A stretch of 64,000 nucleotides of DNA from Peptoniphilus asaccharolyticus DSM 20463 (GTDB taxonomy: Bacteria; Bacillota; Clostridia; Tissierellales; Peptoniphilaceae), in contig NZ_FWWR01000009.1 of NCBI RefSeq assembly GCF_900176115.1, forward strand, positions 186,001 to 250,000, given 5' to 3'. How positions within the stretch are numbered: the first letter of the stretch is position 1; every line of letters begins with the position of its first letter. Below the pieces are notes generated by a model, which saw only the letters and a program-made list of their open reading frames with translations, did no database searches and was not told the DNA's origin. The position numbers were made by a program, and so were the translations under genes. Of this stretch, positions 1-9,377 are shown one piece after another.

Positions 1-77
1 TATTTTTTATGATAAAATGGTTGTAGAATAAGTAGATGTGGAGTAAATTTGATAAAAAATTTGATTAGGAGTTAAAT

Positions 78-596
78 ATGTTTTCAATAGTAAATGTAGA
101 TAAAAATTGGGGAATAGGCGCAGACAATGATATGCTGATACATTTAAAAAGCGACTTGGAATTTTTTAAAGAAACTACAATGGGGAAGATAGTTTTGATG
201 GGAAGAAAAACTTATGAAACTCTTCCAGACAAAAAGCCATTGCCGGGGAGGCGAAATATAATTTTAACCAGAAGCGATATAAAGCCTGAAGGATATGAAA
301 TTATACATACGCCTGAAGAAGCTATGGAGATATACTCAAGTGTTGAGCCTGATAATTTTGCAGTGATAGGCGGAGCGGAGATATATAAGATGTTTTTGCC
401 ATATTGTGAAAAGGCAATAATAACCAAAACACACGTTGCTTTTGAGCATGTGGAGAAATATTTTCCGAATTTAGATAAAGAGATTGATTGGGAAATTGAA
501 ACTGAAGGTGAAACTGTACACGATCCTCAAGTAGACTACCATATAGTTGTATATAAAAACAATAATATTAAAAAGTGGAATGGAATAGAGTTCTAA
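78..596 (+). CDS. folA: Dihydrofolate reductase
   Basis: Reduces dihydrofolate to tetrahydrofolate with NADPH in the cytoplasm. The 172-residue length is normal for the family. The N-terminus reads like DHFR: a WGIG segment at 11-14, the acidic active-site residue in HLKSDLEFF (D26), then GRKTYETLP and PGRRNIILTR of the NADPH site, and an IGGAEIYKMFLPY segment. ATG at 78 follows an AGGAG site. An intrinsic terminator lies directly downstream, so this gene ends its transcript. The genome also carries the flavin-dependent thymidylate synthase ThyX 6.5 kb away, which does not oxidise tetrahydrofolate, so this enzyme probably serves de novo folate supply rather than thymidylate-linked recycling (inference). 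Confidence 0.95.
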   Translation: MFSIVNVDKNWGIGADNDMLIHLKSDLEFFKETTMGKIVLMGRKTYETLPDKKPLPGRRNIILTRSDIKPEGYEIIHTPEEAMEIYSSVEPDNFAVIGGAEIYKMFLPYCEKAIITKTHVAFEHVEKYFPNLDKEIDWEIETEGETVHDPQVDYHIVVYKNNNIKKWNGIEF

Positions 597-605
597 ATTA
601 AAAGC

Positions 606-641
606 TCCCTCTTTACTGTTTAGTAAGGAGGGGATTTTCTA
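606..641 (+). terminator. Intrinsic terminator after folA
   Basis: A CTCCCTCTTTACT / AGTAAGGAGGGG stem with a short loop is followed by a T-rich tail. It separates folA from the convergent small membrane gene and may work in both directions. Confidence 0.7.
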
Positions 642-851
642 ATAAGTTACAGTAGAGAGAAATTTTAAAATTATAAAAGAAATGCTCAAACCAAATATTG
701 GAAGTATTAGAATAAGTATAAATTTTAAAATTAATGAAATGACACTAATCTTTAAATATAGGCCTTTATTTTCATCTTCAGATAGTAGTGAATAAATTAA
801 TCCGAACATAGGAAACGTAAAACATAGAAAAGCAATAAGTATATTTTTCAT
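639..851 (-). CDS. Small two-helix membrane protein, unknown function
   Basis: Seventy residues, almost entirely hydrophobic apart from a short polar SEDENKGLY stretch near residues 24-32 that separates two predicted membrane helices. I do not recognise the family. I call it real because the minus-strand ATG is preceded by a perfect AGGAGG site at ideal spacing (plus-strand 856-861) and because no other gene occupies the region. It converges on folA and its stop codon touches the shared terminator. Function cannot be inferred from the sequence. Confidence 0.6.
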   Translation of the reverse strand: MKNILIAFLCFTFPMFGLIYSLLSEDENKGLYLKISVISLILKFILILILPIFGLSISFIILKFLSTVTY

Positions 852-984
852 AAGAGCCTCCTTTTTTAAATTTTATCACATTTTAAAGTGATTGATGCAA
901 TTATTTAATTTGATAATTGGATATATAATCTGTTTTAAGATAGATCTAAGTTAGAAAAATTGGAGTCAAAAAGTTAAATTTTGT

Positions 985-1013
985 TTGATAAAATAAATCT
1001 GAAAGTATATAAT
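985..1013 (+). promoter_or_regulatory. Strong sigma-A-type promoter for glnN
   Basis: TTGATA at 985-990 and TATAAT at 1008-1013 are separated by exactly 17 bases. Predicted transcription start is near 1020, immediately before the tandem hairpins. Confidence 0.8.
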
Positions 1014-1025
1014 AAAAGAAAACAC

Positions 1026-1092
1026 CTCAAGATTTCGTCTTGGGTAATATTTTTTTTCATATTGGCATTGGTTATGCCAATTTTTTTGTTTT
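1026..1092 (+). promoter_or_regulatory. Tandem hairpin/terminator leader of glnN
   Basis: Hairpin 1 is CTCAAGA (1026-1032) / TCTTGGG (1038-1044), with a U-rich tail from 1050. Hairpin 2 is ATTGGCAT (1061-1068) / ATGCCAAT (1074-1081), followed by six more Ts. Both look like intrinsic terminators and lie between the promoter and the ribosome binding site, so transcription into glnN must read through both. This suggests regulated antitermination or a short leader RNA. No known riboswitch core is recognisable. Confidence 0.6.
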
Positions 1093-1123
1093 TATGGGAA
1101 ATTTATTATAGTGGAGGAACAAG

Positions 1124-3175
1124 ATGAAGAATTTTGGAAAGATGACGTTTAATAAAGCACGTATGAAGGAAAGACTACCTCATTCAGTATATATGAAATG
1201 GAAAGAAGTAGTTAGGAACAATCTTGAATTGGACCGTGATACTGCTGATGCCATTGCTCATGCAATGAAAGAATGGGCTATTGAAAACAACGCTACACAC
1301 TATTCACATTGGTTTTTCCCATTAAATGGACTTACTGCTAAAAAAATGGAGGCTTTTGTAGATAGAACAGACAATGAACCTCTCATGCGTTTTTCAGGCA
1401 AGGAACTTATAAAGGGAGAGCCGGACGCATCTTCTTTCCCAAGTGGAGGTATAAGATCTACATTTGAAGCAAGAGGTTATACTTATTGGGACGTAACTGC
1501 AAATTCTTTTATAATAGATAATGTTTTATATATTCCAACTGTATTCGTAGCTTTTACCGGAGAAAAGTTAGACACTAGAGCTCCACTACTTACTTCAACT
1601 AACAGACTTTCTAAAATAGGTTCTGAGATTATGAATATGTTAGAAGAAGAACATACTTATAGAATGAGAGTTAAAGTTGGTCTTGAACAAGAATTTTTCT
1701 TAATTGATAGAGATTTATATAACAAGAGAATTGATTTAGCTTGTACAGGCAGAACTCTTTTTGGGGCAAGACCTCCAAAGGCTCAAGAGTTTGAAGACCA
1801 CTATTTTGGAATAATACCTGAAAGAGTTGAAAAATTCTATAGAGAAGTAGATGAGAAACTTTGGAGTTTAGGAATTTATTCAAAAACTGAACACAACGAA
1901 GTTGCTCCAGGGCAATTTGAAGTTGCTATACTATTTGAAAATGTGAACATAGCAGTTGACGACAACCAACTTTGTATGGACATACTTAAGTCAGTTGCCA
2001 AAAAACATAATATGGTTTGTCTATTACATGAAAAGCCATTTAAGGGTGTAAATGGTAGTGGTAAGCACAACAATTATTCTATAGCAACTAACTACGGACT
2101 AAATTGTTTTGACCCAGGTGACAATCCTGAAGAAAATTTACCCTTCTTAGTCTTTGTAAGTGCGCTTATAGAAGTTGTATACAGAAATCAAACTCTTTTG
2201 AGAATAGCTTCTTCTAATGTTTCTAATGACCATAGATTGGGCGGACATGAAGCGCCTCCGGCTATAGTTTCTATGTTTTTAGGAACAGATCTTGAAGATG
2301 TATTCAGAAAGATAAGTGATGAAAATTATAAACCTAAGACTAAATTTGAACCTATGAGAATTGAGACTCTAGGGGAAGTTCCAAGTGATAAGGCTGATAG
2401 AAATAGAACTGCATCTGTAGCATTTACAGGAAATAAATTTGAATTCAGAATGCTTGGAAGTTCTAAGTCTGCTGCAGAATTAAATATTGTAATCAATACT
2501 GCAATGGCAGATGCTCTTGAAAGAATTTATGAAGAGTTAAAGGGTGCTGAAGATATAAAAGAAACAGTGTATAATATTGTAAGAAATACAATGGATAAGT
2601 ACAGCGGAGTAATTTATGACAAGGACAACTATTCAGAAGAATGGATTCAAGAGGCAAACAGAAGAGGTCTTAAAAACCACAAGACTTTATTTGATGCTTT
2701 AAAAGCTGTTAAAGATGAAGATTGTTATGAAATATTCTACAGACAAGACATCTTTTCTAAAGTGGAAATGGAAGCTATTTACCAAATAGCTTATGAAGAG
2801 ATAAAACAAGTTCACCTATTAGAACTTAGAACTATGCAAGAGGTAATTCAAAAGCAAATTATTCCAGTTGCTATGAAACAAGCCATGACTTATGCTGATT
2901 ATTTGGCAAACATTGAAAATCAAGCTTTGAGAGCTGAACTTGAAATGTTTAATGATTCTATAACTGAGTTGTATAACTTAAGAGAAGAAATGGTTGAGCT
3001 ACATGACAGATTGGAATTAGATGAAGATATTTTTAGGACTACCGAAGAGCTACAAGAAAATGCTACAATGTTATTAGAAAAAGCTAGAGTTATAATTGAT
3101 GAATTAGAACTTAAGATATCAGAAAAAATCAATTATATACCAACTTATAGAGAAATGTTTAATTCATTAGTTTAG
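1124..3175 (+). CDS. glnN: Glutamine synthetase type III
   Basis: ATP-dependent synthesis of glutamine from glutamate and ammonia. The 683-residue length fits the large GSIII class, not the ~450-residue GSI. Visible features are the GSIII N-terminal region with ATHYSHWFFPLNG near residues 58-70, EQEFFLID (metal/glutamate site), EVAPGQFEVA, GSGKHNNYS (ATP-binding region), and an acidic helical C-terminal region typical of GSIII. ATG follows GGAGGA. It is expressed from its own consensus promoter through a two-hairpin leader, which suggests nitrogen-responsive attenuation. pyrG follows 9 bases later, so the two glutamine-linked genes are probably co-transcribed. Confidence 0.95.
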   Translation: MKNFGKMTFNKARMKERLPHSVYMKWKEVVRNNLELDRDTADAIAHAMKEWAIENNATHYSHWFFPLNGLTAKKMEAFVDRTDNEPLMRFSGKELIKGEPDASSFPSGGIRSTFEARGYTYWDVTANSFIIDNVLYIPTVFVAFTGEKLDTRAPLLTSTNRLSKIGSEIMNMLEEEHTYRMRVKVGLEQEFFLIDRDLYNKRIDLACTGRTLFGARPPKAQEFEDHYFGIIPERVEKFYREVDEKLWSLGIYSKTEHNEVAPGQFEVAILFENVNIAVDDNQLCMDILKSVAKKHNMVCLLHEKPFKGVNGSGKHNNYSIATNYGLNCFDPGDNPEENLPFLVFVSALIEVVYRNQTLLRIASSNVSNDHRLGGHEAPPAIVSMFLGTDLEDVFRKISDENYKPKTKFEPMRIETLGEVPSDKADRNRTASVAFTGNKFEFRMLGSSKSAAELNIVINTAMADALERIYEELKGAEDIKETVYNIVRNTMDKYSGVIYDKDNYSEEWIQEANRRGLKNHKTLFDALKAVKDEDCYEIFYRQDIFSKVEMEAIYQIAYEEIKQVHLLELRTMQEVIQKQIIPVAMKQAMTYADYLANIENQALRAELEMFNDSITELYNLREEMVELHDRLELDEDIFRTTEELQENATMLLEKARVIIDELELKISEKINYIPTYREMFNSLV

Positions 3176-3184
3176 GAGGAATTA

Positions 3185-4774
3185 ATGTCAAAGTTTATAT
3201 TTGTTACTGGAGGAGTTGTTTCAGGGATAGGCAAGGGTATATCTGCAGCGAGTATAGGCCGTCTTTTAAAAGAAAGAGGACTTAGTGTATTCATGCAAAA
3301 ATTTGACCCATATATTAATATTGACCCAGGCACAATGAGCCCTTATCAACATGGCGAAGTATTTGTTACTAAAGATGGTGCTGAAACTGATTTGGATTTA
3401 GGACACTATGAAAGATTTATAGATGAAGAATTGACTAAAAGAGCATCTATAACTACAGGGAAAGTTTATTCGAAAGTTATTGAAAAAGAGAGAAGAGGAG
3501 ACTACAACGGCTCAACTGTGCAAGTTATACCTCACATAACTGACGAGATAAAAAAGGCAGTTTATAAAGCAGCTCAAGAATCTCAAGCTGATGTAGTTAT
3601 AACTGAAATAGGCGGAACTGTAGGGGATATAGAATCTCTTCCATTTTTAGAAGCTATAAGACAAATTCACGCTGAAAGCAAACCGGAAGATGTATTATTT
3701 GTTCACACTGTATTAGTACCTACAATACCTGGTTCAGATGAATTAAAAACTAAGCCAACTCAACACTCTTACAAGTCATTAATGAGCTATGGAATTAAGG
3801 CTGACATAATAGTTGTTAGAAGTGGAGTTGAAATAACAGACCAAGTAAAAGAAAAGATCTCTTTATTCTGTGACGTACCTAAAGAGGCAATAGTAGAGTC
3901 AAAAACTGTTGAGCTTATATATGAAGTGCCAATGGTATTCCACGAACAAGGAATTGACAACTACATTATAGAAAAACTTGAAATCGAACCACAAGAATCT
4001 AAACATAAATGGAAAGAAATGGTTGAAAGATTTAAGAAAGCTGAAGGAGAAGTTAAAATTGCATTAGTTGGTAAATATGTAGATTTACACGATGCATACT
4101 TATCAGTTACTCAAGCTCTTATGGATGCAGGATATGAAAATGGTTCTAAAGTTTGTATAAAATGGGTAAATGCAGAAAATCTTGAAAAAGAAAATATTGA
4201 AGATGTTTTTGGAGATGTAGATGGAATAATTGTTCCGGGCGGATTTGGAAGCAGAGGTACTGAAGGGATGATAATGACTTCAAAGTATGCTAGAGAGCAC
4301 AATGTACCTTATTTTGGAATTTGCTACGGTATGCAAATTGCACTTATAGATGTTGCAAGAAATAAACTTGGCTTAAAGGGTGCTAACTCTTCTGAAATAG
4401 ATCCAGAGACAAACTACCCAATTATTGATTTACTTGAAAATCAAAAAACTGTTGAAAATCTTGGCGGAACTTTAAGGCTTGGAGATTATGACTGCATAAT
4501 TGAAGAGGGAACTTTAGCAAGAGAACTTTATCAAGATGAACATATAGTTGAAAGACACAGACATAGATATGAATTTAACAACTCATTTAGAGGGGAAATA
4601 AGACGTGCCGGAGTTGTTTTCTCGGGAATAAATGAAGATTTAGATTTAGTTGAAATCATAGAAATACCTGAAAATAAATTTTTTGTTGCGTGTCAGTTCC
4701 ATCCAGAATTTAAATCAAGACCTAATAGAGTACATCCATTATTCAATGGCTTTATTAAAGCTTGTTTAAAGTGA
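3185..4774 (+). CDS. pyrG: CTP synthase
   Basis: Makes CTP from UTP with ATP and glutamine. It has 529 residues in the usual two parts: an N-terminal amidoligase domain (start KFIFVTGGVVSGIGKG, then DPYINIDPGTMSP) and a C-terminal class I glutamine amidotransferase with VPGGFGSRG and the nucleophile cysteine C380 in GICYGMQ, followed by FHPEF for the catalytic His/Glu. It lies directly downstream of glutamine synthetase, which supplies its nitrogen donor. AGGAGG precedes the start. Confidence 0.97.
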   Translation: MSKFIFVTGGVVSGIGKGISAASIGRLLKERGLSVFMQKFDPYINIDPGTMSPYQHGEVFVTKDGAETDLDLGHYERFIDEELTKRASITTGKVYSKVIEKERRGDYNGSTVQVIPHITDEIKKAVYKAAQESQADVVITEIGGTVGDIESLPFLEAIRQIHAESKPEDVLFVHTVLVPTIPGSDELKTKPTQHSYKSLMSYGIKADIIVVRSGVEITDQVKEKISLFCDVPKEAIVESKTVELIYEVPMVFHEQGIDNYIIEKLEIEPQESKHKWKEMVERFKKAEGEVKIALVGKYVDLHDAYLSVTQALMDAGYENGSKVCIKWVNAENLEKENIEDVFGDVDGIIVPGGFGSRGTEGMIMTSKYAREHNVPYFGICYGMQIALIDVARNKLGLKGANSSEIDPETNYPIIDLLENQKTVENLGGTLRLGDYDCIIEEGTLARELYQDEHIVERHRHRYEFNNSFRGEIRRAGVVFSGINEDLDLVEIIEIPENKFFVACQFHPEFKSRPNRVHPLFNGFIKACLK

Positions 4775-4787
4775 GATAAAAGCTTTT

Positions 4788-5306
4788 ATGGCTGAATTTT
4801 GGGATGTTTACAGTAAATCCGGCGAGAAGAAAAATAGAGTCATAAAACGTGGAGATAAGATGATTAAGGGGGAGTATCACTTAGTTTCTGAAGGATGGAT
4901 TAGAGTGGATAAAGACCACTATTTAATCCAGAGAAGAAGTAAAAACAAGAAGCTTTTTGCTAATAAGTGGTATTGTTCTGTAGGCGGTTCAGTCCTTGCA
5001 GGGGAAGAACCGAAAGAAGGTCTTATAAGAGAGGCCGGAGAAGAAATAGGCATTGATATTTCAAAATCTAAAATAAGGTTAAAGAGAATTATTGTAGAAA
5101 ATTTTGGGATATTTTATATTTATTTGATAGATAAAAAATTGAAGTTGGAAGATTTAGTCTTACAAAAGGAAGAAGTCTCAGAAGTTAGAATTGTAACTTT
5201 AGACGAGATTTTTGAGCTGATTGAAAAAAGAGAGATGATAAAGCTGGACTACTATGACAAATTTTTTAGTTCAGCTTCAAAAATTCCAATGGATTTAAAT
5301 GAATAA
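4788..5306 (+). CDS. NUDIX hydrolase
   Basis: A pyrophosphohydrolase of the NUDIX fold. Residues ~67-90 match the full NUDIX box GX5EX7REUXEEXGU (GSVLAGE...REAGEEIGI). The N-terminal AEFWDVYSKSG segment resembles the WDxYD opening of IDI/YfcD-like NUDIX proteins, which supports the chosen start although no good ribosome binding site is visible. Substrate is unknown. It sits 13 bases after pyrG and 15 before cysS, apparently in one operon. Confidence 0.85.
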   Translation: MAEFWDVYSKSGEKKNRVIKRGDKMIKGEYHLVSEGWIRVDKDHYLIQRRSKNKKLFANKWYCSVGGSVLAGEEPKEGLIREAGEEIGIDISKSKIRLKRIIVENFGIFYIYLIDKKLKLEDLVLQKEEVSEVRIVTLDEIFELIEKREMIKLDYYDKFFSSASKIPMDLNE

Positions 5307-5321
5307 CACATAGGAGGAAAA

Positions 5322-6716
5322 ATGAAATTATACAATACTTTATCTAGAAGTCTAGAAGAATTTCATCCAGTAGTAGAGGGCGAAGTTAGAATGTACAATT
5401 GTGGACCAACTGTATACAACTATATTCATGTTGGGAATGCAAGACCTCTTTGTGTTTTTGATACCTTGAGAAGATATTTCATATATAAAGGAAATGAAGT
5501 TAAGTTTGTAGTCAATTTTACAGATATAGACGACAAACTAATAAATAAAGCTAATGAAGAAAATACTACTGTAAGAGAAGTTGCTGAAAGATTTATTAAA
5601 GAATTTAAAACAGACGCTAATGGATTACATCTATATGATTACAATACAATGAATCCAAGAGCAACTGAACACATTCAAGAGATAATAGATTTTATAGCAG
5701 GGCTTGTAGAAAAAGGAGCTGCTTACGAATCTGATGGAGATGTATACTTTAAAGTTGAGTCTTTTAAAGAATACGGAAAACTATCACACAAAAAATTAGA
5801 AGATTTGATAAGCGGAGCGAGAGTAGATATTTCATCACTAAAGGATAATCCGGCTGACTTTGCTCTTTGGAAGAGAAAAAAAGAGGGAGAACCTTACTGG
5901 GAATCACCATGGTCTGAAGGTAGACCAGGATGGCATATAGAATGCTCTGTAATGGCAAAGAGCCTATTAGGAGAAACTATAGACATCCATTCAGGTGGAG
6001 AAGATTTACAGTTTCCGCACCATGAAAATGAAATAGCTCAATCAGAAACATTAAATGAAAAACCTTTTGCAAATTATTGGCTACACAATGGAATGATTAC
6101 TGTTGATAATGAAAAGATGAGTAAATCTAAAGGCAATTTTTTCACAGTTAGAGAAGTTGCAGAAGAATTTGACTTAGAAGTTTTAAGATTCTTTTTATTG
6201 TCAAGCCACTACAGAAGCCCAATTAATTTCTCAAGAGATGTTATGATACAAACTAAAAACTCTCTTGAAAGAATTTACAACGGAAGAGATAAATTAGTTG
6301 GACTACTTGATTCAACTCAAGAAAGAGAATTTTCAGATGCAGATAGAGAATTTTTAACTTCAATTGAAGACGAAGTTAAGTTCTTTGAAACATCAATGGA
6401 AAATGATATAAACACAGCAGATGCAATCACAGCTATTTTCAACATAGTTAAAAAGGTAAACACAGGACTAGATGAAGAGTCAAACAAAAAAGTTGTATCT
6501 CAAACGCTTGAAACACTTAATAAATTAACTAAAGTACTTGGAATTTTAGAAATGAGTCAAGAAACTGATGAGGAAGTTGAAAAACTTATTGAAGAACGTG
6601 TGCAAGCAAGAAAAAATAAAGACTTTAACAGAGCTGACGAAATCAGACAAGAGCTACTTGATATGGGAGTAGTTATAGAAGATACAAGAGCAGGAACAAA
6701 ATGGAAAAGAGCTTAA
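5322..6716 (+). CDS. cysS: Cysteinyl-tRNA synthetase
   Basis: Class I aminoacyl-tRNA synthetase charging tRNA-Cys. It has 464 residues, with the HIGH-type motif as HVGN at residues 36-39 and KMSKSKGN near residue 265. The catalytic zinc ligands C27 (YNCGPT), IECSVM and HHENE are visible. The start follows AGGAGG. The 3' end overlaps mrnC by 16 bases, as in many Firmicutes where cysS-mrnC-rlmB-yacP form a conserved group. Confidence 0.97.
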   Translation: MKLYNTLSRSLEEFHPVVEGEVRMYNCGPTVYNYIHVGNARPLCVFDTLRRYFIYKGNEVKFVVNFTDIDDKLINKANEENTTVREVAERFIKEFKTDANGLHLYDYNTMNPRATEHIQEIIDFIAGLVEKGAAYESDGDVYFKVESFKEYGKLSHKKLEDLISGARVDISSLKDNPADFALWKRKKEGEPYWESPWSEGRPGWHIECSVMAKSLLGETIDIHSGGEDLQFPHHENEIAQSETLNEKPFANYWLHNGMITVDNEKMSKSKGNFFTVREVAEEFDLEVLRFFLLSSHYRSPINFSRDVMIQTKNSLERIYNGRDKLVGLLDSTQEREFSDADREFLTSIEDEVKFFETSMENDINTADAITAIFNIVKKVNTGLDEESNKKVVSQTLETLNKLTKVLGILEMSQETDEEVEKLIEERVQARKNKDFNRADEIRQELLDMGVVIEDTRAGTKWKRA

Positions 6717-7126
6717 AGTTTTTGAAAATTTCAAAGGGATATGATGAGAGTTCTATTAAGGAACTCTCTCCTCTTGCTCTAGCTTTTTTAGGGGACTCTG
6801 TCTATGAACTTTTGGTTAGAACTACAATTTTAAACAAAAATAAAAATCCTAAAAAACTCCATATAGAAACTATAAATTACGTAAAAGCATCAAGCCAAGC
6901 TACATCAATAGAAAACATTTTAGAGAGTCTGACAGAAGAAGAGACTGCAGTATTTAAAAGAGGTAGGAATGCAAAGTCACATACAGTTCCCAAAAATCAA
7001 AGCATATCTGATTATAGAAATGCCACAGGATTGGAATGTCTATTTGGGTACTTATATTTATTAGACAGGTCAGACAGAATACTTGAGTTATTTGAAATGA
7101 TTACAGAAAGTAGGGGTAGAATATGA
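6701..7126 (+). CDS. mrnC: Mini-ribonuclease III
   Basis: A 141-residue RNase III catalytic domain without the double-stranded RNA-binding domain, which in Bacillus matures 23S rRNA ends. [18 protein letters not shown] near residues 24-41 carries the RNase III signature, and the C-terminal [13 protein letters not shown] segment carries the second acidic site. It overlaps cysS by 16 bases and thyX by 4 (ATGA), showing translational coupling. Confidence 0.93.
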   Translation: MEKSLKFLKISKGYDESSIKELSPLALAFLGDSVYELLVRTTILNKNKNPKKLHIETINYVKASSQATSIENILESLTEEETAVFKRGRNAKSHTVPKNQSISDYRNATGLECLFGYLYLLDRSDRILELFEMITESRGRI

Positions 7127-7854
7127 AAGTCGAAATTATAGCGCACACTCCTAATCCGGAAGAGTTAATAGCTAAGTCTGCTAAGCTATGCTATTCAAAA
7201 GTTGGAGTGGAAGAAATATCTGAAAATATGACTAAGGAAGATGCACAAAAGTTTTTGAAGATGCTTATGAGTTTTTCGCATGCATCACCTATCGAACATG
7301 CAAGTTTTACCTTTGCAGTAGAAGGTGTATCTAGAACTCTAACACATCAATTGGTAAGACATAGGATAGCATCTTTTTCACAACAATCACAAAGATATGT
7401 CAGACTTGATGAATTCAATTATATTATTCCACCGGAAATAGAAAAAAATGAAGAAGCAAAGAAGATTTTTATGGAAGCTATGGAAAACTCAAAAGAAGCA
7501 TATAAAAAGATAACAGAGCTTTTAATAGCTGATAAAGAAGGTGAAGGAAATAAAAGTGCTGTTGAAAAGGCATCAATAGAAGATGCTAGATATGTATTTC
7601 CAAATGCTTGCGAAACAAAAATTGTATTCACAATGAATGCAAGAACGCTTATGAATTTCTTTGAATTGAGGTGTTGTAATAGAGCTCAGTGGGAGATAAG
7701 ACAACTTGCTACTGAAATGCTTAAAAAATGTAAAGAGATAGCTCCTACATTATTTAGTTTAGCTGGCCCAAGCTGTGCATCTGGAGCTTGCCAAGAAGGC
7801 GCTATGTCATGCGGAAAGGCAAAAGAAGTTAGAGAATTCTATAGAAGTCTGTAA
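7123..7854 (+). CDS. thyX: Flavin-dependent thymidylate synthase
   Basis: Methylates dUMP to dTMP using FAD, NADPH and methylene-THF. The 243-residue protein has the exact ThyX motif RHRxxSxxxxSxR at residues 79-91 (R79, H80, R81, S84, S89, R91). The C-terminal 30 residues are cysteine-rich ([19 protein letters not shown]), which resembles extensions in some anaerobe ThyX proteins and may hold a metal or disulfide (inference). It starts inside the mrnC stop codon. The presence of folA in the same window is noteworthy, because many ThyX organisms lack it. Confidence 0.95.
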   Translation: MKVEIIAHTPNPEELIAKSAKLCYSKVGVEEISENMTKEDAQKFLKMLMSFSHASPIEHASFTFAVEGVSRTLTHQLVRHRIASFSQQSQRYVRLDEFNYIIPPEIEKNEEAKKIFMEAMENSKEAYKKITELLIADKEGEGNKSAVEKASIEDARYVFPNACETKIVFTMNARTLMNFFELRCCNRAQWEIRQLATEMLKKCKEIAPTLFSLAGPSCASGACQEGAMSCGKAKEVREFYRSL

Positions 7855-7875
7855 TCTCTTTTGAGTGTGTAAATT

Positions 7876-8586
7876 ATGAAATATATCTATGGTAGAAATC
7901 CTGTTATTGAAATGCTAAAAGCGGAAAAAGTTGATAAGCTATATATCCAACAAGGAAATAGAGAAGGCTCTATTAAAAAAATTTTTGGAATGGCAAAAGC
8001 TAATGGAGTTTTGGTAACAGAAGTAAATAAGAGTAAATTAGATGAGTATTCAAATGGATTAAACCATCAAGGTGTGGTTGCCTTAGTTTCTGACTTTGAG
8101 TATTCGTCAATTGAAGAAATTAAAAAAGAGGGAATAGAAAAGATTTTGATACTAGATAAAATTGAAGACCCTCATAATTTTGGTGCAATAGCAAGAAGTG
8201 CCGAAGCGTTTGGATTTAAGGGAATAATTATTCCAAAACACAATTCAGCTTATGTAAATGATGTAGTGTATAAGACTTCTGCAGGCGCTATTGAAAGAAT
8301 TAAAGTTGCAATAGTAGTAAACTTAACACAGACAATAGAAAATTTAAAAGAAAATGGCTATTGGATATACGGAACTGACTTAAAAGGTGAAAATTATACA
8401 TCAGTTAATTTGACTGGAAAGTTAGCTCTTGTTATTGGAAATGAAGGAAAGGGCATGTCTCAAGCACTAAAGAAACACGTTGATGCAATGCTTACAATTC
8501 CTATGGTAGGTTCAATAAATTCATTGAATGCTTCTTGTGCGGCGTCTGTTTTAATGGCAGAAGTTTTAAGACAAAGTGAAAAATGA
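7876..8586 (+). CDS. rlmB: 23S rRNA 2'-O-methyltransferase RlmB-type (SpoU family)
   Basis: SPOUT-fold rRNA ribose methyltransferase, 236 residues. The N-terminal substrate-binding domain starts YGRNPVIEML. The knotted SAM domain shows DPHNFGAIARSAEAFG, LVIGNEGKGMS and SINSLNASCAASVLM, the three SpoU motifs. It overlaps the next gene by 4 bases (ATGA). A clear ribosome binding site upstream of 7876 is lacking. Confidence 0.92.
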   Translation: MKYIYGRNPVIEMLKAEKVDKLYIQQGNREGSIKKIFGMAKANGVLVTEVNKSKLDEYSNGLNHQGVVALVSDFEYSSIEEIKKEGIEKILILDKIEDPHNFGAIARSAEAFGFKGIIIPKHNSAYVNDVVYKTSAGAIERIKVAIVVNLTQTIENLKENGYWIYGTDLKGENYTSVNLTGKLALVIGNEGKGMSQALKKHVDAMLTIPMVGSINSLNASCAASVLMAEVLRQSEK

Positions 8587-9101
8587 AACCTATAAGATAC
8601 AAAAAAGCTGAAAAATATCTTTTTGTAGATGGTTACAATATAATAAATGCTTGGAGCAGTTTTGATAAATCCTTGCCACTTGAAGATCAGAGAAAGCAAT
8701 TGGTAGATATAATTTCAGAGTATGCGCATACAGTTGATGAGAAAGTGATTGTAGTGTTTGATGCATACATGGTTAAAAAATCAGCCGGAGCTATATATGA
8801 CTACAAGGGAATATTAGTGGTTTTCACAAAGGAATTTGAAACGGCGGATCATTATATTGAAAGGCAATTGTCGGAAATGCCGAGGGTAAAAGGTGTGAGA
8901 GTTGCGACTTCGGATAATATCGAACAGCAGATTATACTTTCAAGAGGTGGAGTCAGACTTTCAGCAAGAGAATTTGAAGTTGAAGTTGGACTTTCAAAAC
9001 AAGTGATCTTTACAAGACAAAAAGCATTGAAGAAAAGTTCTGAACTTTCAAACAAGATAGATGATGAGCAGCTAAACAAATTAAAAGATATTGAATTATA
9101 A
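8583..9101 (+). CDS. rae1: NYN-domain endoribonuclease, YacP/Rae1 family
   Basis: A 172-residue PIN-like NYN nuclease. In Bacillus, Rae1 cleaves mRNA in the ribosomal A site. The signature YLFVDGYNIINAW lies at ~residues 13-25, with further acidic residues at VVFDAY and FTKEFETADHYIE. Translationally coupled to rlmB, the usual Firmicute arrangement. Naming as rae1 is by family; activity is not shown by the sequence. Confidence 0.85.
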   Translation: MKPIRYKKAEKYLFVDGYNIINAWSSFDKSLPLEDQRKQLVDIISEYAHTVDEKVIVVFDAYMVKKSAGAIYDYKGILVVFTKEFETADHYIERQLSEMPRVKGVRVATSDNIEQQIILSRGGVRLSAREFEVEVGLSKQVIFTRQKALKKSSELSNKIDDEQLNKLKDIEL

Positions 9102-9106
9102 ATTTA

Positions 9107-9131
9107 GAGCACAGATTACTGTGTTCTTTTT
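9107..9131 (+). terminator. Terminator of the cysS-rae1 operon
   Basis: GAGCACAG (9107-9114) pairs with CTGTGTTC (9119-9126) around an ATTA loop and is followed by TTTTAT. Confidence 0.75.
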
Positions 9132-9231
9132 ATATTATTTATGTAATAAAGTTTGATAATGTCTATTAAAAAATTTTATTTATTGTTATAATATCAAATA
9201 AAGTCTATGATATACATAATATTTAATTAGG

Positions 9232-9259
9232 TGACATAGTAGATTTTCTATGTCATTTT
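9232..9259 (+). terminator. Hairpin with T tail in the secA upstream region
   Basis: TGACATAG (9232-9239) and CTATGTCA (9248-9255) form a perfect 8-bp stem followed by TTTTA. A TATAAT box lies upstream at 9187-9192, so this could be an attenuator for secA or a second terminator. Another TATAAT at 9330-9335, with no clear -35, is closer to secA. Confidence 0.5.
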
Positions 9260-9377
9260 AAATTATACAAACTTTTCTAAGTTTTGTTTAACTTTTTATT
9301 AAAAGCTGTATTTTTTGCATGTTAGAGTATATAATAAAGATTGGTATAAAAAATGGCTTAACAGAAAGGGTGGTTAA

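Noticed and set aside
1026-1087. ANTAR-target two-hairpin motif before glnN
   Set aside because: The loops are 5 nt and do not show the expected hexaloop with A1 and G4, so I only report tandem hairpins.
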